Part shown: piece after piece, positions 17,048 to 26,117 of the stretch | How the letters are laid out: each line of letters begins with the position of its first letter | Numbering within the stretch: position 1 is the stretch's first letter | Source of the DNA: Pseudomonadota bacterium | GTDB taxonomy: Bacteria; Oederibacteriota; Muellerivitia; Muellerivitales; Muellerivitaceae | Direction of reading: 5' to 3' | DNA: 38,186 nt | Assembly (NCBI GenBank): GCA_021324075.1 | Contig: JAJPJW010000174.1 | Span: 1-38,186, forward strand | Notes under the pieces: model-generated | The model's database searches: none | What the model saw: the letters and a program-made list of their open reading frames with translations, nothing else | Told to the model about the DNA's origin: nothing | Program-made: the position numbers and the translations under genes

Positions 17048-18129
17048 TAGTGGTAAGTGATGGCAAGCCCGGCGTCGGCGCCGGTGTAATCAATGTTCAC
17101 CGGCTTGATCCCGGTGGTGCCGACAGGGCTGGCCGAAATCACCCCCGTGGAATCGGACGACAAGACCGACTGCTGGCCCGCGCCGTTGCTGTAGGAAACC
17201 ACCCCCTCCATGTCCCCGGTGGTGGCCCAGCGGCCCCGCACATAGAGGCTGGCCGAAAGTTGGTCCCCCACCGCGACGTCCCAACCCAGCCCCAAGAATC
17301 CCCCGAAGCCGATGCCCACCATTTCCCCCGATTGCAGGGTGACGGCGCTGGACGGGTTGGCCTGTACGTAATTAACCTCCGCGATGGTTTCGTAAAAGCC
17401 CCCGCCCGCTTGGGCCCAAAGGCGGGTGCGGCCCAGCTTGAAATAATGCGTGAAGGCGGGCTGGATGGAAACCATGTTGGGCTGGATGGTCCCCTTGAGC
17501 GTGTTGCCGAAATTGTCGTGGGCCGAGGCCTGGAAACCGTTGAAGGCCGCCCCGTCGAAGGACATGCTCCAGGCGTCATAGGTGTCCAGCATGAAGCCCA
17601 CCTCCAGGCCGGCCAGGGGGCCCGTGCCGTCCACGGTGGCGGAGGCATAACCGTATTTGGCCCCGAAATAACTTTGGAAGGCCGGGGCGGAGGAGGGCAG
17701 GCCCCCCAGGCTGGCCGAAATGAGGCCGCCGTGGAGTTTCACCCAGATGCCGTAGTCGCGGAAGACCCGGGGATAGGGGTCGTTGCGTTCGGCCTCCCAG
17801 ATCATTTTGGCCCGGAGGCCCTCGGCCAGCTCGCGAAGCTGGTAGTTGTCGGGATGCCAGCGGAGGCTCTGGTCGAAGGCCGGGACGGCCCGCATGGGCT
17901 GGTTGGAGAGGTAATAGTCGAAGCCCAGGATCTGCCAGGCCTTCCAGTTTTGGGGGTCGGCGCGGACTTCGGCCTGGAGGTAGGGGATGGAATCCATGTA
18001 GTCCTTGTGGGCGTAGGCGCCGAAGCCCTTCACGTAGTCGCTGTCGGCGGTATCGGCCCAAAGGGGGGGAGAAGCCAGGGCGATCAGGAGGACCAAAGCG
18101 GTTTTACGGGCCGACATAGATTTCCCCAT
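17044..18129 (-). CDS. Secreted TPR plus outer-membrane beta-barrel-like protein
   Basis: Signal peptide MGKSMSARKTALVLLIALASPPLWA; TPR-like DYVKGFGAYAHKDYMDSIPYLQAEVRADPQNWKAW; alternating beta strands ending with aromatic AGLAITYHY. Confidence 0.65.
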   Translation of the reverse strand: MGKSMSARKTALVLLIALASPPLWADTADSDYVKGFGAYAHKDYMDSIPYLQAEVRADPQNWKAWQILGFDYYLSNQPMRAVPAFDQSLRWHPDNYQLRELAEGLRAKMIWEAERNDPYPRVFRDYGIWVKLHGGLISASLGGLPSSAPAFQSYFGAKYGYASATVDGTGPLAGLEVGFMLDTYDAWSMSFDGAAFNGFQASAHDNFGNTLKGTIQPNMVSIQPAFTHYFKLGRTRLWAQAGGGFYETIAEVNYVQANPSSAVTLQSGEMVGIGFGGFLGLGWDVAVGDQLSASLYVRGRWATTGDMEGVVSYSNGAGQQSVLSSDSTGVISASPVGTTGIKPVNIDYTGADAGLAITYHY

Positions 18130-18201
18130 CGAATCGGTAAAAACAATTCCAGTATATCGGCCGGCCCCCACAAAGCCAGGCGGTTCGGGGGAATGAACCG
18201 G

Positions 18202-19152
18202 TCATTCGTTTTGCGAATCCACCCGGGCGCCGGTATTCCGGACCCACATGGGGTATTTGATCCGCTCCAGGGCGCTGTCTTTGGTAAAGGCCTTGAAATC
18301 GGCTTCGGACATTTGGGAGGCCTTCTCCCGGGTGAGGGCGAGGACTTCGGGCCGGGGCTGGAAAGCCGCCTCCCGGCCGGCCGGGGCGTGGGTGTTATAG
18401 GGGCAGGCGGTCTGGCAAAGGTCGCAGCCCGCCAGGTAGCCGTGCAGGGCCGATCCGGGCGGCAGGGCCGAGCGGTGTTCCAAGGTGAGATAGCTGATGC
18501 ATTTGACGGCGTTAAGGAGGCCCGGTTCCTCCAGGGCCCCGGTGGGGCAGGCGTCCAGGCAGGCCGTGCAGGTCTTGCAGAGGTCCTCGACCGGTTCGTC
18601 GGGCCCCAGTTCCACGTCGGTGAGGATCTCCCCCAGGAAGAGGAAGGACCCGAAAGTCTTGTTCAAGAGCAGGGTGTTCTTGCCGGTCCATCCCAGGCCC
18701 GCCGCGGCCGCGTAACTGCGCTCCAAGACCGGGCCCGTGTCGACGTAAGCCTTGGCCCTGGCTCCCGGAACCAGTTCCCCGCAAAGGTACCCGGCAAGGG
18801 CCTCCAGTTTTTCACCGAGGACCTCATGGTAGTCCCGGCCCCAGGCGTAGCAGGAGACGGGATGGTTCTCCAAAAGCGGGTAATGCTGGGGCTGGGGGTT
18901 GTAGCTGAGCCCCACGCAAAAGACGGACTTGGCCCCGGGCAGGAGCGACTGGGGGTTCCCCCTTTCTTCCTTGCGGCGTTCCAAATAGTTCATTTCGCCC
19001 GCATATCCCTTTTGGAGCCAACCGAGAAAAGAGGAGTAATTTCCGGGAGGGACGGCGGCGGTGGCGCCGCAAAGCTCAAAACCTAGTTCTCGTGCTTTTT
19101 GCTTGAGCTTTTGAGTAATTTCAATTGAATTCATCAGCCCATTATCCATCAA
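18202..19152 (-). CDS. queG: Epoxyqueuosine reductase (QueG)
   Basis: Two ferredoxin-type clusters (CKTCTACLDACPTGAL, CDLCQTACPYN), VDTGPVLERSYAAAAGLGWTGKNTLLL. Start may be internal (ATG at 19134). Confidence 0.9.
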   Translation of the reverse strand: MMDNGLMNSIEITQKLKQKARELGFELCGATAAVPPGNYSSFLGWLQKGYAGEMNYLERRKEERGNPQSLLPGAKSVFCVGLSYNPQPQHYPLLENHPVSCYAWGRDYHEVLGEKLEALAGYLCGELVPGARAKAYVDTGPVLERSYAAAAGLGWTGKNTLLLNKTFGSFLFLGEILTDVELGPDEPVEDLCKTCTACLDACPTGALEEPGLLNAVKCISYLTLEHRSALPPGSALHGYLAGCDLCQTACPYNTHAPAGREAAFQPRPEVLALTREKASQMSEADFKAFTKDSALERIKYPMWVRNTGARVDSQNE

Positions 19153-19163
19153 GAAGTTGGCGG

Positions 19164-19247
19164 CTCACAGTTCGCAGTTGGCAGCAAAGGCTTTTGTCCC
19201 CTCAGTTTTAACTTTGCTGTGAACTGCCGACTGCCAACCGTGAACTG
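19164..19247. repeat. Inverted pair of heptanucleotide (YYBRCRG) arrays
   Basis: Plus strand 19164-19184 CTCACAG TTCGCAG TTGGCAG then CAAAGG; minus strand 19247-19212 CAG TTCACGG TTGGCAG TCGGCAG TTCACAG CAAAG. Confidence 0.85.
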
Positions 19248-19250
19248 TCT

Positions 19251-19790
19251 TTAGCCGTGCTTGAAATGCGAATAGGTTTGGAGGAGCGCGCTCAAGGAAG
19301 ACAGGACGAGGATGAGCAGCACCAGCTGCCGCAGGTGGGACGGGACGACGGAATAAATCCCCAACGCCAGGGCCACGACGGCCCAGGAAAAACCGATCCA
19401 GATCAGTTCCTTCAGTCCGGCGCGGCGGTTATGGTGCTGTTTTATTTTGAGGGCGAATTGCTCGGGCGTGAAACGCTCCTGGGTGGTCCGGTTGTCCGCC
19501 TGCCCCCCGAGGGTCCGCAGGAGGATATCCACCAGGAAAACCTGGAGCTCCGCGGCGGCCGCGGGGGCGTCGCGGGAAACAAGGGCCGAGTAAACTTCCT
19601 TGTCCGGGTCGTAGGAAAGCAGGCATTCGATTTCGGGCGGGCCCGGTTCGGAAAAACGGATGTTTTCCCATTCCCGGTCCTGGCCCTTCAGGTGGACCTC
19701 CACCGGGATGCCCCGGCGGTGCAGCTCCTCCAACAGCTCAAAGGCCGAGGGCTGAAGCTTCTTCTCAGGGGTCAGGATATATTCGGCCAT
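19251..19790 (-). CDS. Hypothetical protein with two C-terminal TM helices
   Basis: ORF MAEYILTPEKKLQPSAFELLEELHRRG...; hydrophobic IWIGFSWAVVALALGIYSVV and LVLLILVLSSLSALLQ. Confidence 0.6.
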   Translation of the reverse strand: MAEYILTPEKKLQPSAFELLEELHRRGIPVEVHLKGQDREWENIRFSEPGPPEIECLLSYDPDKEVYSALVSRDAPAAAAELQVFLVDILLRTLGGQADNRTTQERFTPEQFALKIKQHHNRRAGLKELIWIGFSWAVVALALGIYSVVPSHLRQLVLLILVLSSLSALLQTYSHFKHG

Positions 19791-19866
19791 ACGGGCTCCA
19801 CGGAGGTCCGTAAAATAAAAAAGCAGGGGCGAGGATAGCCCCTGCCGGAAACCAAAGAAGGCGGTT

Positions 19867-20325
19867 TTACTTGGCGGCGGCCGCGGCCTGCCGGTAAATG
19901 GGCGTCCAGCCCGACTGGTCCTTGAACAAACGCACGCATTGGATCTTCTTTTCGTCGGTCAGGTAAAAGCGGTGGTTGCGGTTGGCCGGGACCGAAATAT
20001 AGTCCTGGGGTTCCACGATGATCTTCATCCACCTGTCGTCCAGGCTGCGGATTTCGAAGACGCCCGAGCCGTCCAGGACGAAGCGCACTTCGTCGTCGGT
20101 ATGCAGGTGCTCGCCCACGAACTTGTCGCAAAGGGCCTGGAAGTTGGGCATCTCGGCCCACATTTTCACCTGGTCCATGGTGACGTAGCCGTTTTCCTTC
20201 ATGATGGCTTCCAGGGGAGGCTTGTAGGCGGACTCCTCGGTGGGGAGCTGGCGGTAAGTGACTCCCTGCGTGTTCAATTCTTCCGCCGTGATGTTCTTGC
20301 CTGTCTCCAGCCAGATCGCTTTCAT
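19867..20325 (-). CDS. mtnD: Acireductone dioxygenase (ARD) family cupin
   Basis: GEHLHTDDEVRFVLDGSGVFEIR ... VPANRNHRFYL ... RLFKDQSGWTPIYR. Confidence 0.88.
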   Translation of the reverse strand: MKAIWLETGKNITAEELNTQGVTYRQLPTEESAYKPPLEAIMKENGYVTMDQVKMWAEMPNFQALCDKFVGEHLHTDDEVRFVLDGSGVFEIRSLDDRWMKIIVEPQDYISVPANRNHRFYLTDEKKIQCVRLFKDQSGWTPIYRQAAAAAK

Positions 20326-20337
20326 GCGTCCTCCTTG

Positions 20338-21009
20338 TTAATCCAACGAAATCCCAAGCTGTTTCATGCGGCCCGCGGCCTCGAAAAGGTAGTCGTAGCA
20401 TTCGGCGTGGGTCTTGGCCTGTTTCCAATCCTTGCCCCAGACATAGACCCCGTGGCGCCGGACCAGCACCGCGTGGCTCTTGGGGTTGTTTTGAATGGCC
20501 TCGGCCAGCGAATCGGCCAGGTCGCACTCGTAGGCGGTGTTCTCGATGATGGGGACTTCCAGGGTGTCGAAGGCGCCGTAGCCTTCCACGCCCTTCTGCA
20601 TTTCCATGTTCTTGATGCGGAAATTTTTGTCGAAGAGCATGGTGGCCGTATTGGCGTTCACCGAATGGCTGTGCAACACCGCGCCTGCGTTGCGGATCTT
20701 ATAGGCGTGCATGAAGAGGGGCGCGCATTGGGAGAGCTTGAGGCCCTTGCCCGGTTCCTCGACCGCCATGCCCCCGGCGTCCAGCACGAAAATGTCTTCC
20801 GGTTTCAGGCGTTCCTTCTGGACCCCGCTGGGGGCCATATAGATGAAGCCGTCTTCCTTGATGGAAATGCCGCCGCCGGTGCCCGAAGCCCAGCCCAGGT
20901 TATAGAAGTTACGGCAGAGTTCGCAGACCAGCTCGCGGGTTTTCTTGGAAGAGGCCGAGGAAGGAGTCTTCTTTGCTTTAGGATTTTTTTCCGTCAAAAT
21001 CGCTTTCAT
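20338..21009 (-). CDS. mtnB: Methylthioribulose-1-phosphate dehydratase
   Basis: [47 protein letters not shown]; adjacent to mtnD. Confidence 0.87.
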   Translation of the reverse strand: MKAILTEKNPKAKKTPSSASSKKTRELVCELCRNFYNLGWASGTGGGISIKEDGFIYMAPSGVQKERLKPEDIFVLDAGGMAVEEPGKGLKLSQCAPLFMHAYKIRNAGAVLHSHSVNANTATMLFDKNFRIKNMEMQKGVEGYGAFDTLEVPIIENTAYECDLADSLAEAIQNNPKSHAVLVRRHGVYVWGKDWKQAKTHAECYDYLFEAAGRMKQLGISLD

Positions 21010-21089
21010 TGAGGATTTAATTATCAGTTATCTTATGGACAGCGTCAAGGGGAAGCCGAGTTCATGGCGTTGAAGCGAAGGAGACAAGG

Positions 21090-21536
21090 ATGCCGTATTA
21101 CCAATCCACCCATTCCCTCTCGGTGGCCGCGCCGGCGGAAAAGATTTACGAAGCGTTGACGAACTGGCCCCTGCGCGCCCAATGGCGGCGGGGGATCGAG
21201 ATCCACTGGGAAGGGGACGCTAAGGCCTTCCGGGGCCAGACGGTTTCCTTCAAAGTCAAAAGGCCCTTCTTTTCGTATTCTTTCTCCTTCCGTATTTCGG
21301 GACTGGAGCCTCCCCGTCGGCTTTACATGGAGTACACCGGCAGGCCCCTGAAGGGCCGGGCGGCGGTGGAAATCGTCCCGGAGGAAAAAACCTGCCGGGT
21401 GGACTTCCATTGGATGAAAGTGGAGCCGGAGGGGTGGATGGCCAAGCTTTATTTCGCCCTGGGATTGGGTATGCGCACCCACCGTTTGAGAACCCGGGAA
21501 ACCTTAAGGATGCTGAAGGAATACCTGGAAAAATAA
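21090..21536 (+). CDS. SRPBCC (START-like) domain protein
   Basis: STHSLSVAAPAEKIYEALTNWPLRAQWRRGIE typical SRPBCC N-terminus. Confidence 0.7.
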   Translation: MPYYQSTHSLSVAAPAEKIYEALTNWPLRAQWRRGIEIHWEGDAKAFRGQTVSFKVKRPFFSYSFSFRISGLEPPRRLYMEYTGRPLKGRAAVEIVPEEKTCRVDFHWMKVEPEGWMAKLYFALGLGMRTHRLRTRETLRMLKEYLEK

Positions 21537-21623
21537 GTCTTTATTGATTTGGCGCTTCTTGTCCCCCTATCATTACCTTCCTATTTTGATGTCACCACTT
21601 ACTTAAACGATGCGGAGAGAACC

Positions 21624-22784
21624 ATGAGCAACCTCAGCCAAGACCAGATCAAGCGCTACACGCGCCACATCCTGCTTCCCGAAGTGGGCGTGACCGGCCA
21701 GAAGAAACTCCTCGACGCCAAGGTCTTGGTCGTGGGCGCGGGGGGCCTGGGATGCCCCATCTCCCTTTACCTGGCCGCGGCGGGCGTGGGCACCATCGGC
21801 CTGGTCGATTTCGACACGGTGGACGCTTCCAACCTCCAGCGCCAGGTTCTTTTCACCACCGAGGACGTGGGAAAGCCCAAGGTGGAAGTGGCCGCCAAGC
21901 GCCTCAAAGCCCTGAACCCGGACGTCACGGTGAATACCTACCAGGTGGCCCTGAAGAGCGACAACATCATGGACATCCTGAAGGATTACGACATGATCAT
22001 CGATGGGACGGATAATTTTCCGACCCGCTACCTCACCAACGACGCGGCCGTTCTCCAGAAGAAAGCCAACATCTACGGCTCCATATTCCGGTTCGACGGG
22101 CAGGTGACGGTGTTCAAGACCCCCGAGGGCCCCTGCTACCGCTGCCTTTACCCCGAGCCGCCCCCCCCGGGCGAGGTTCCGTCCTGCGCCGAAGGCGGCG
22201 TCATGGGCGCCATGGTGGGGACCATTGGGGCCATCCAGGCCACCGAGGCCATCAAACTCATCACGGGCATCGGCAAGCCCGCCATCGGCAAGTTCGTCAT
22301 CTACAACTCGCTGGACATGCAGTTCCGCAACCTGAAGCTGCACAAGGACCCCAGCTGCCCCATCTGTGGGACCAACCCCACGATCAAGCAGTTGATCGAC
22401 TACGAACAGTTCTGCGGCATGAAAGTGGAGGATACCCAGACTAAACAGGTGGCGGTGGCCAAGGACGAGATCGACCCATTGGAGCTCAAGGTGAAGATGG
22501 ACGAGAAGCAGGACTTCTTCCTCCTGGACGTGCGCGAGCCCAACGAGTACGAGATCGCCAACATCAAGGGCGCCACCCTGATCCCCCTTTCCCAATTGCC
22601 CAACCGGTTCCACGAACTGGACAAGGTCAAGGGCAAGGAGATCGTGGTGCATTGCAAGAGCGGCGTGCGAAGCCGCAAGGCCATCAACTTCCTTAAAACG
22701 CAGGGCTTCGACCATTTGGTCAACGTGGCCGGGGGCATCCTGGGCTGGAGCGACCAGGTGGACTCGTCGGTCCCGAAGTACTGA
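21624..22784 (+). CDS. MoeB/ThiF-family adenylyltransferase with C-terminal rhodanese domain
   Basis: VLVVGAGGLGCPISLYLAAAGVGTIGLVDFDTVDASNLQRQ; CYRC...CPIC zinc site; rhodanese loop VVHCKSGVRSR. Confidence 0.92.
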   Translation: MSNLSQDQIKRYTRHILLPEVGVTGQKKLLDAKVLVVGAGGLGCPISLYLAAAGVGTIGLVDFDTVDASNLQRQVLFTTEDVGKPKVEVAAKRLKALNPDVTVNTYQVALKSDNIMDILKDYDMIIDGTDNFPTRYLTNDAAVLQKKANIYGSIFRFDGQVTVFKTPEGPCYRCLYPEPPPPGEVPSCAEGGVMGAMVGTIGAIQATEAIKLITGIGKPAIGKFVIYNSLDMQFRNLKLHKDPSCPICGTNPTIKQLIDYEQFCGMKVEDTQTKQVAVAKDEIDPLELKVKMDEKQDFFLLDVREPNEYEIANIKGATLIPLSQLPNRFHELDKVKGKEIVVHCKSGVRSRKAINFLKTQGFDHLVNVAGGILGWSDQVDSSVPKY

Positions 22785-22787
22785 GGC

Positions 22788-23477
22788 TTATTTCTTAGGC
22801 AGGCGGGGTTTGGGCGGGGGTTCGACCTCGCCCGTCAAGAGCCCGGCGGGTTGTACGGGCATCCGCTGGGGCGCGGGCGCGCCGCCGGTAAGAAGCTCCT
22901 TCCCCGTCTCCTCTTCCCTTTCCGGCAGGCTCAAGCGGATCAAATTCAACTCTTCCATGCGGGCTTCCAGGCATTTGGCCAGGGGCTCGTCCGATTTGGC
23001 GTTCGAAGCTTCCCGGTAGGCTTCCGAAAGGGGGCTCTTGGCCTCCACCTTCTGGAAGAACTCCTTGGATTGTTCCGGACCCAGGCCGATGGCGATGCCC
23101 TGCACGGCCTTGCGCTGCCAGTCGCTGATCTTGGAATAGAAATCCTTCTCCCCGGCGTGCCGGAAGATCAGGCTGCCCTCCTTCATCAGGTGTTCCAGGT
23201 AGGCCCGGAAAAAGTTCACGGACGTCAGGTCGAACCTCTTCTTGCGTTCCACCGAGTAGTCCATGGTTGAAACCCAAAGAACGGCCAGCCAGCCGATGGC
23301 CCAGCCGTACCAGGGGATTTGGGTGAGCCAGTCCACGAAGGGCAGGGTGGAGGCGGGCGGTGGAAAGCGGCCCAGGAACAGGGCCGCCCCCTGGAAAAAG
23401 GCGAGGACCAGGAATAAAAGCGGGCGTTGGAGGGAAAGCCTGAGGATTTCCCAGCGATCTTGAAGCCATTGGACCAT
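22788..23477 (-). CDS. Hypothetical membrane protein
   Basis: ORF MVQWLQDRWEILRLSLQRPLLFLVLAFFQGAALFLG..., soluble C-terminal helical part. Confidence 0.6.
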   Translation of the reverse strand: MVQWLQDRWEILRLSLQRPLLFLVLAFFQGAALFLGRFPPPASTLPFVDWLTQIPWYGWAIGWLAVLWVSTMDYSVERKKRFDLTSVNFFRAYLEHLMKEGSLIFRHAGEKDFYSKISDWQRKAVQGIAIGLGPEQSKEFFQKVEAKSPLSEAYREASNAKSDEPLAKCLEARMEELNLIRLSLPEREEETGKELLTGGAPAPQRMPVQPAGLLTGEVEPPPKPRLPKK

Positions 23478-23576
23478 GCGGAAATTTTACCAATGCCTTA
23501 CGCCTTTCCGGGGGGTTTTTTCGGCTTCGAGGGCGTAAGATGCCCCGTCGGTCAACCATCGTCGGAGGGGGGAAGC

Positions 23577-23747
23577 ATGAGCGCCATTATCGGACTGTTG
23601 ATCTTCATCGGGGATATCTACGGTATTGTCATGACGATTCAAAGCAAGGCCAAAACGGACTCCAAGATCATCTGGGTCCTGCTTATTTTCTTCCTGCCGG
23701 TACTCGGGCTGATCCTGTGGTTCCTGATGGGGCCGGGGAAGAAATAA
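23577..23747 (+). CDS. PLDc_N-type small membrane protein
   Basis: MSAIIGLLIFIGDIYGIVMTIQSKAKTDSKIIWVLLIFFLPVLGLILWFLMGPGKK. Confidence 0.75.
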   Translation: MSAIIGLLIFIGDIYGIVMTIQSKAKTDSKIIWVLLIFFLPVLGLILWFLMGPGKK

Positions 23748-23773
23748 GCCGGGGAAATATTCTTTTTTACGGA

Positions 23774-23838
23774 AGGCTCCCTTAAAATAACCGCCGGGCC
23801 TGCCCGCCTAGACCCCCGGCAGGCCCTCAAGGGAGCCT
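23774..23838 (+). promoter_or_regulatory. Nested leader hairpin containing the SD of the downstream cyclic-nucleotide-binding gene
   Basis: Outer 10-bp AGGCTCCCTT/AAGGGAGCCT, inner 9-bp GGGCCTGCC/GGCAGGCCC; SD AAGGGAG lies in the right arm, 6 nt before ATG 23842. Confidence 0.6.
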
Positions 23839-23841
23839 GCG

Positions 23842-24294
23842 ATGGAAGACGCCACCCAAAGAGCCTTGGAGGATTTGCGCCGCCTGCGCAACTGCCTGCA
23901 GGGCACCTTTTTCCTCGAGCGGCTCAAACTCACCGAGATGGAAAAGCTCATGTCGGTGATGAAAAAGCTCAAGGTCCCCGCCGGCTTCAACGTCTTCAAG
24001 CAAGGGGACAAGGGGGACACCTTTTACCTGGTTTCCAAAGGCCGCCTTTCCTTCTGGGTGCGCAAGGGGAAGGAAGAAAAAAAGGCCACCGACCTCCAGC
24101 CGCTGGATTATTTCGGGGAGACGGCCCTCATCAGCGACGCGCCCCGGTCGGCCACGGTCAAGGCCGAGACCGACTGCGAGCTTTTCATCCTCCGGAAGGA
24201 CGATTTCCACGAAATCCTCATGGCCAATCCCTGGATCGCCGAGGAGATCCGGACCCAGATGGAACGCAAATCCCAGATCCGGAAACGGTCCTAA
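23842..24294 (+). CDS. Cyclic-nucleotide-binding domain protein without an obvious DNA-binding domain
   Basis: VFKQGDKGDTFYLVSKGRLSFWV...YFGETALISDAPRSATVKAETDCELFILRKDDF. Confidence 0.85.
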   Translation: MEDATQRALEDLRRLRNCLQGTFFLERLKLTEMEKLMSVMKKLKVPAGFNVFKQGDKGDTFYLVSKGRLSFWVRKGKEEKKATDLQPLDYFGETALISDAPRSATVKAETDCELFILRKDDFHEILMANPWIAEEIRTQMERKSQIRKRS

Positions 24295-24309
24295 TCCCCC
24301 CAAAGGAAA

Positions 24310-24927
24310 GTGATAATGGAAGCCGCGAAAAAGGAAGTCGGGCTGGCGCGGGTGGCCTTCGAGGGGAAGTTCAAGGCCTTCGTGGACTACCAGAGCCCGG
24401 AAGCGGATGTGCTTTCGCGCGAGAGGGACGCCATCCAGCTTTTCGCCCTGACCCTGGTGCGGGTCCTCTTCCTGCTGGGTGAAAACAAGCAGGCCCCCAT
24501 GCTGCTCCAGTACCTGCAAACCGCCATGGGGGATACGGTGACCCCCAAGGGGCTCAACCGGCCCACCATCCTGGGCCAGGGCCAGGCCCTGGTGGAGGCC
24601 CTGCCGGAGAAGCCCGAAAGGCTCATGGTGCTTCGGCTGATCCAGGAAGAGGAAAGCCGGCTGGCGGAGATCACCCTGCCCATCGGGGACGAGGGCCATT
24701 ACTACCCCGCCACGGTCATCTTTTATTTCCAGCACCTGATCCGTAACTTAAGCGAAGCCTCCCTTTTCTTTTTGATGCTGGTGTTGGGGGGGCTGATGGA
24801 ATATTACGAGAAGATCGGCAAGACCAACGACCTGAAGGCCCTCACCGACGGGCCGGCCTACGGTTTTTCCACCGCCATCCGTTACATCAACGAGGAACGC
24901 CAGCGGCACAACCCGGGAACCAACTGA
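24310..24927 (+). CDS. Hypothetical mostly helical protein
   Basis: ORF between the cNMP-binding and galK genes with short spacing on both sides; possible start at 24316. Confidence 0.6.
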   Translation: MIMEAAKKEVGLARVAFEGKFKAFVDYQSPEADVLSRERDAIQLFALTLVRVLFLLGENKQAPMLLQYLQTAMGDTVTPKGLNRPTILGQGQALVEALPEKPERLMVLRLIQEEESRLAEITLPIGDEGHYYPATVIFYFQHLIRNLSEASLFFLMLVLGGLMEYYEKIGKTNDLKALTDGPAYGFSTAIRYINEERQRHNPGTN

Positions 24928-24928
24928 C

Positions 24929-26104
24929 ATGGCCTATCCACTGACGGAACAGACATCCGACCTTTTCCTCCAAACCTTCGGGGCAAAACCCGAGTTGACC
25001 GTCATGGCGCCGGGGCGGGTCAACCTGATCGGCGAGCATACGGATTACAACGAAGGTTACGTGCTGCCCATGGCGGTGGACCGGGGCGTGGCCCTTTCGG
25101 GGCGCAAACGGCAGGACCCCAAAATCATCCTCTACTCGGCTGATTACCAGGAGCAGGAGGAATTCACCCTCAACGCCATCCGGCACGACATCAGCCGGCC
25201 CTGGGCCAACTACCTCAAGGGCGTCGTCCTGCTTTTGAAGCAAAACGGGCTTCCGCTTGGCGGTTTTGAGGCGGCCCTGAAGGGGGACCTGCCCCAGGGC
25301 GGGGGGTTGAGTTCCTCGGCCGCTTTGGAGGTGGCCACGGCGGTCTTCCTGCAAAAACTCTTCAAGCTGGGCCTGGAGGACCTGGACCTGGTCAAGGTGG
25401 CCCAGCAGGCGGAGAACGAGTTCGTGGGCGTGCAGTGCGGCATCATGGACCAGTTCGCCTCCCATATGGGCGGAAAGGACCATGCCCTCTTCCTCGATTG
25501 CCGCAGCCTGGAGCATGACTGGGTGCCCTTGGGGACGGGCCTCAAAGTAGTGGTCTTCAACACCGGGGTCAAACGGGAGCTGGCCTCCTCCGATTACAAC
25601 GTGAGGCGCCACCAGTGCCAGGAAGGGGTGAGAGCCTTTTCGAAGTTCCTGCCCGGGATCCGGTCCCTCCGGGACGTCTCCCTCTGCGATTTCGAGAAAT
25701 ACCAGGCCCAATTGGAACCGGTGGTCATGAAACGCTGCCGGCACGTGGTTTCCGAGAACCAGAGGGTGTTGGATACGGTGGAAGCGCTGAAGGCCAAGAA
25801 TTTAGAGCGGGTGAAGGTCCTTTTCCGCGAATCCCATGAATCCTTGCGGGACGACTATGAGGTGAGCTGCCACGAGCTGGATGTGCTGGTGGAACTGGGC
25901 CAGGAGCACCCCCTTCAAAAAGGTTCGCGCATGACGGGCGGCGGCTTCGGCGGCTGCACGGTGCATTTGGTGCCCGCCGAGGAACAGGTGCAGGAAAACT
26001 TCATCTCCTTCGTTTCGGAAGGCTACCAGAGGCGCATCGGCCGCAAGCCGGAATACTATGTTTTCTCGCCTTCGGCGGGAGCGAAGTTCCTCAACCCAAC
26101 TTGA
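24929..26104 (+). CDS. galK: Galactokinase (GHMP kinase)
   Basis: MAPGRVNLIGEHTDYNEGYVLPMAVDRGV; PQGGGLSSSAALEVA; TGGGFGGCTV. Confidence 0.93.
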   Translation: MAYPLTEQTSDLFLQTFGAKPELTVMAPGRVNLIGEHTDYNEGYVLPMAVDRGVALSGRKRQDPKIILYSADYQEQEEFTLNAIRHDISRPWANYLKGVVLLLKQNGLPLGGFEAALKGDLPQGGGLSSSAALEVATAVFLQKLFKLGLEDLDLVKVAQQAENEFVGVQCGIMDQFASHMGGKDHALFLDCRSLEHDWVPLGTGLKVVVFNTGVKRELASSDYNVRRHQCQEGVRAFSKFLPGIRSLRDVSLCDFEKYQAQLEPVVMKRCRHVVSENQRVLDTVEALKAKNLERVKVLFRESHESLRDDYEVSCHELDVLVELGQEHPLQKGSRMTGGGFGGCTVHLVPAEEQVQENFISFVSEGYQRRIGRKPEYYVFSPSAGAKFLNPT

Positions 26105-26117
26105 GCAAGGAATACCA

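Noticed and set aside
21603-22715. Long antisense ORFs (e.g. 370 aa here, 462 aa at 33617-35005, 814 aa at 35631-38075, 826 aa at 16606-19086)
   Set aside because: High GC removes stops in alternative frames; each lies over well-recognised protein families on other frames and shows no domain signature.
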